Assembly (NCBI GenBank): GCA_052035915.1
Contig: JBPOHE010000152.1
Location: 1 to 6,476, forward strand
Reading direction: 5' to 3'
DNA: 6,476 nucleotides
Source of the DNA: JBPOHE01 sp052035915
Lineage (GTDB): Bacteria; Pseudomonadota; Gammaproteobacteria; Chromatiales; Chromatiaceae
A program made the translations under genes and the position numbers. Below are positions 5,166-6,476 of the stretch, piece by piece (positions within the stretch are counted from its first letter, which is position 1; each line of letters starts with the position of its first letter). The notes below the pieces were generated by a model. The model did not search any database and was not told the origin of the DNA. It saw only the letters and a program-made list of their open reading frames with translations.

Positions 5166-6203
5166 ATGGAAACTCGTATGTCGAGACCAAGTCATTGGCG
5201 GGCATCGCTCTGGCTCGCCTTGGGGCTGCTGGCCTGGCGGGGCGCCGACGCCGGGACGCTCCCCGGGCCTCTGGTGGAGACCCCATGGCTGGCCGAGAAT
5301 CTGGATAAGGTGGTGGTATTGGATGTGCGCGACGACAGCGACAGCTTCGAGAAGCGTTCGGCCAAGGAAGGGGCACCGGTGAATCCCTGCGGCGTGGCAA
5401 AGAAACCGGCCGATGACTTCAACGTCTTTGGCCATATCCCCAAGGCGGCGCTGATCCCCTTCAAGAACCTCCAGGTCAAGCGCAAGGTCGGCGAGGTGGA
5501 ACTCAAGGGTCTCTATCCGTCGAAGGAGGAATTCGAGAAGCTGATGCAGGAGGCCGGGGTAAACAACGACAGCGCCCTGGTCATCACCAGCAAGGGCATG
5601 AGCGTCAAGGATGCCTTTCAGCAAACCCTGCTGTATTGGGCGCTGAAGTATTACGGTCACGACAACCTGGCCATTCTCAACGGCGGCACCGCCCAATGGC
5701 TGCTGGACAAGCGCGAGGTGGAATTCGGCAAGACCTCCCCGACCAAGGGGGCTTTCAAGGCCGGTACCGAACGGCCGGAGATCCTCGCCACCACCGAGCA
5801 GGTCACCAAGCGGCTCGAAGCGGGCGCCGAGGGCGAGCAATTGGTGGATGTCCGCGGCAAGGATCTCTATTGGGGCCTGACCCTCAATGCCTCCATGGTC
5901 CCGCCCCAGGGCAAGGGCCATATCCCGACCGCAAAGAATTTTCCGGTGGTGTTCATGGTCAATAGCATGGGACCGGCGGCCCGTTTCTACACCAAGGACG
6001 AGGTGCTGAAGGTGGCGGAACTCTCCAAGATCGACACCGGCAAACCCACCACCCTCTATTGCGATTCCGGCGCCAACGCCTCTCTGGGCTGGTTCGTCTG
6101 GAGCGAGGTGCTCGGCAACAAGCAGGCGCGTCTCTACGACGGTTCGATGAACGAATATACCAACACCGGCACTCGACCCTTGACGCTGATGAAGAACGAG
6201 TAG
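5166..6203 (+). CDS. Exported tandem-domain rhodanese (sulfurtransferase)
   Basis: It probably moves sulfane sulfur from a donor such as thiosulfate to an acceptor in the periplasm; the donor and acceptor are not shown by sequence. The 345 residues start with a Sec-type signal peptide (1-29, basic then hydrophobic, likely cleaved after GADA). Two rhodanese domains follow. Domain 1 (about 36-180) has LDVRDDSDSF at 52-61, GHIPKAALIPF at 89-99 and NGGTAQW at 172-178, but its catalytic-loop position reads TSKGMS (141-146), with no cysteine. Domain 2 (about 208-345) has LVDVRGKDLYWG at 226-237, GHIPTAKNFP at 251-260 and the active loop YCDSGANAS at 298-306, with C299 the likely catalytic cysteine. 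An inactive first and active second domain is the usual arrangement in this fold. A strong promoter and ribosome binding site precede it; a membrane gene follows on the same strand. Confidence 0.88.
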   Translation: METRMSRPSHWRASLWLALGLLAWRGADAGTLPGPLVETPWLAENLDKVVVLDVRDDSDSFEKRSAKEGAPVNPCGVAKKPADDFNVFGHIPKAALIPFKNLQVKRKVGEVELKGLYPSKEEFEKLMQEAGVNNDSALVITSKGMSVKDAFQQTLLYWALKYYGHDNLAILNGGTAQWLLDKREVEFGKTSPTKGAFKAGTERPEILATTEQVTKRLEAGAEGEQLVDVRGKDLYWGLTLNASMVPPQGKGHIPTAKNFPVVFMVNSMGPAARFYTKDEVLKVAELSKIDTGKPTTLYCDSGANASLGWFVWSEVLGNKQARLYDGSMNEYTNTGTRPLTLMKNE

Positions 6204-6258
6204 CCGGTCGGGAGGCCGGGGTTCGGTTTCACCGGGCCGTCCGTCCCCGAAAACCTTG

Positions 6259-6313
6259 TTTCCCTCATCCCCAGCCCATCTTCCGGTGGGAGATGGGATT
6301 GGGGGGAGGGAAA
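6259..6313. repeat. Long imperfect palindrome, REP-like intergenic element
   Basis: Arms TTT+CCCTC...CCCATCT (6259-6281) and AGATGGG...GAGGG+AAA (6291-6313) pair over 23 positions with four mismatches or wobbles and a 9-base loop. Pyrimidine-rich CCCTC-CCCAGCCC arms facing purine-rich arms are a type of dispersed intergenic palindrome seen in many gammaproteobacterial genomes. It lies between the rhodanese and the next gene. It could act as a transcription attenuator or mRNA stabiliser, partly separating the two genes. Confidence 0.6.
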
Positions 6314-6346
6314 AGACCAGGGACCTGATAGCGCTGTCGACTCTTG

Positions 6347-6352
6347 TAAGGA
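6347..6352 (+). promoter_or_regulatory. Ribosome binding site before a GTG start
   Basis: TAAGGA lies eight bases before GTG 6361 and supports use of this non-ATG start for the membrane protein. Confidence 0.5.
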
Positions 6353-6360
6353 ATTCTACC

Positions 6361-6476
6361 GTGACACTACTCAAACGCCTGGTCGGCCAACAATGGCCAT
6401 TCTGGCTCGGCGGCCTCTTCGTCGGCCTGGCCGAGATCCTCTTCTATTACCACTACGATATGTTCATCGTGGTCAC
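6361..6476 (+). CDS. Membrane protein, N-terminal part; possibly YeeE/YedE-type sulfur transporter
   Basis: Only the first 38 codons are inside the window. The product begins MTLLKRLVGQQWPFW and continues with a hydrophobic stretch (GGLFVGLAEILFYY) and then HYDMFIVV, so the N-terminus enters the membrane after about 15 residues. The GG-x-x-[FV]-G-[LF]-x-E start of a first helix, then a tyrosine-rich turn before DMFI, recalls YeeE/YedE (sulfur transport domain) proteins, which import thiosulfate or related sulfur compounds and often sit beside rhodanese genes. The GTG start is chosen from the TAAGGA site. It follows the rhodanese by 157 bases on the same strand, with an intervening palindrome. 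The membrane character is clear; the family name is tentative because most of the gene is missing. Confidence 0.6.
   Translation, partial: MTLLKRLVGQQWPFWLGGLFVGLAEILFYYHYDMFIVV

Noticed and set aside
5025..6374. Minus-strand open frame (449 codons) antisense to the rhodanese
   Set aside because: Same composition artefact. The plus strand has a signal peptide, two rhodanese domains and a strong ribosome binding site.
1..6476. CRISPR array, intact tRNA or rRNA, prophage or defence system
   Set aside because: No regularly spaced repeats, no complete cloverleaf, and no recognisable nuclease, methylase or toxin genes were seen on either strand.

Overview
The window looks like chromosomal DNA of a gammaproteobacterium, possibly a sulfur-metabolising lineage. 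This is inferred from a GC-rich glutamate/aspartate uptake operon that follows the Escherichia coli gltIJKL order and protein sequence closely, and from a tandem rhodanese next to a membrane gene that may be a YeeE/YedE-type sulfur transporter. No species can be named from the sequence alone.

Positions 1-1475 look like an accessory or scarred segment. The left edge carries the 3' end of an IS30-family transposase. It abuts, head to head, what looks like the first 20 codons of a second transposase (IS256-like) on the minus strand. About 100 bp further right is a short stretch resembling the 3' end of tmRNA/tRNA (TTCGAATCCCGCCAGC...CCA) followed by a weak terminator, which may be an integration scar. 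A mostly gene-free stretch follows, then one small gene (899-1162) for an exported 87-residue protein with four cysteines. Beyond it, 1163-1641 has no gene but holds two near-identical 21-bp palindromes 31 bp apart (1422-1442 and 1453-1473) that look like tandem operators. A third, half-degenerate copy lies at 579-599.

Positions 1642-4722 hold a complete minus-strand operon, gltI-gltJ-gltK-gltL: periplasmic binding protein, two permeases and ATPase of a glutamate/aspartate ABC importer. gltJ/gltK and gltK/gltL overlap, indicating translational coupling. A GC-rich hairpin follows gltL. The leader of gltI carries two perfect inverted repeats.

From about 4850 to 5165 there is a divergent regulatory region, with a good sigma-70-like promoter (5041-5068) facing right. 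It serves an exported two-domain rhodanese (5166-6203) whose first domain has serine where the catalytic cysteine is expected. After a palindromic intergenic repeat, a membrane protein gene starts at 6361 with GTG and runs off the end. The likely working picture is amino-acid import to the left and periplasmic sulfane-sulfur handling, possibly coupled to a sulfur transporter, to the right. No clearly new multi-gene system is visible; the least explained signals are the orphan operator-like dyads and the small cysteine-containing exported protein.
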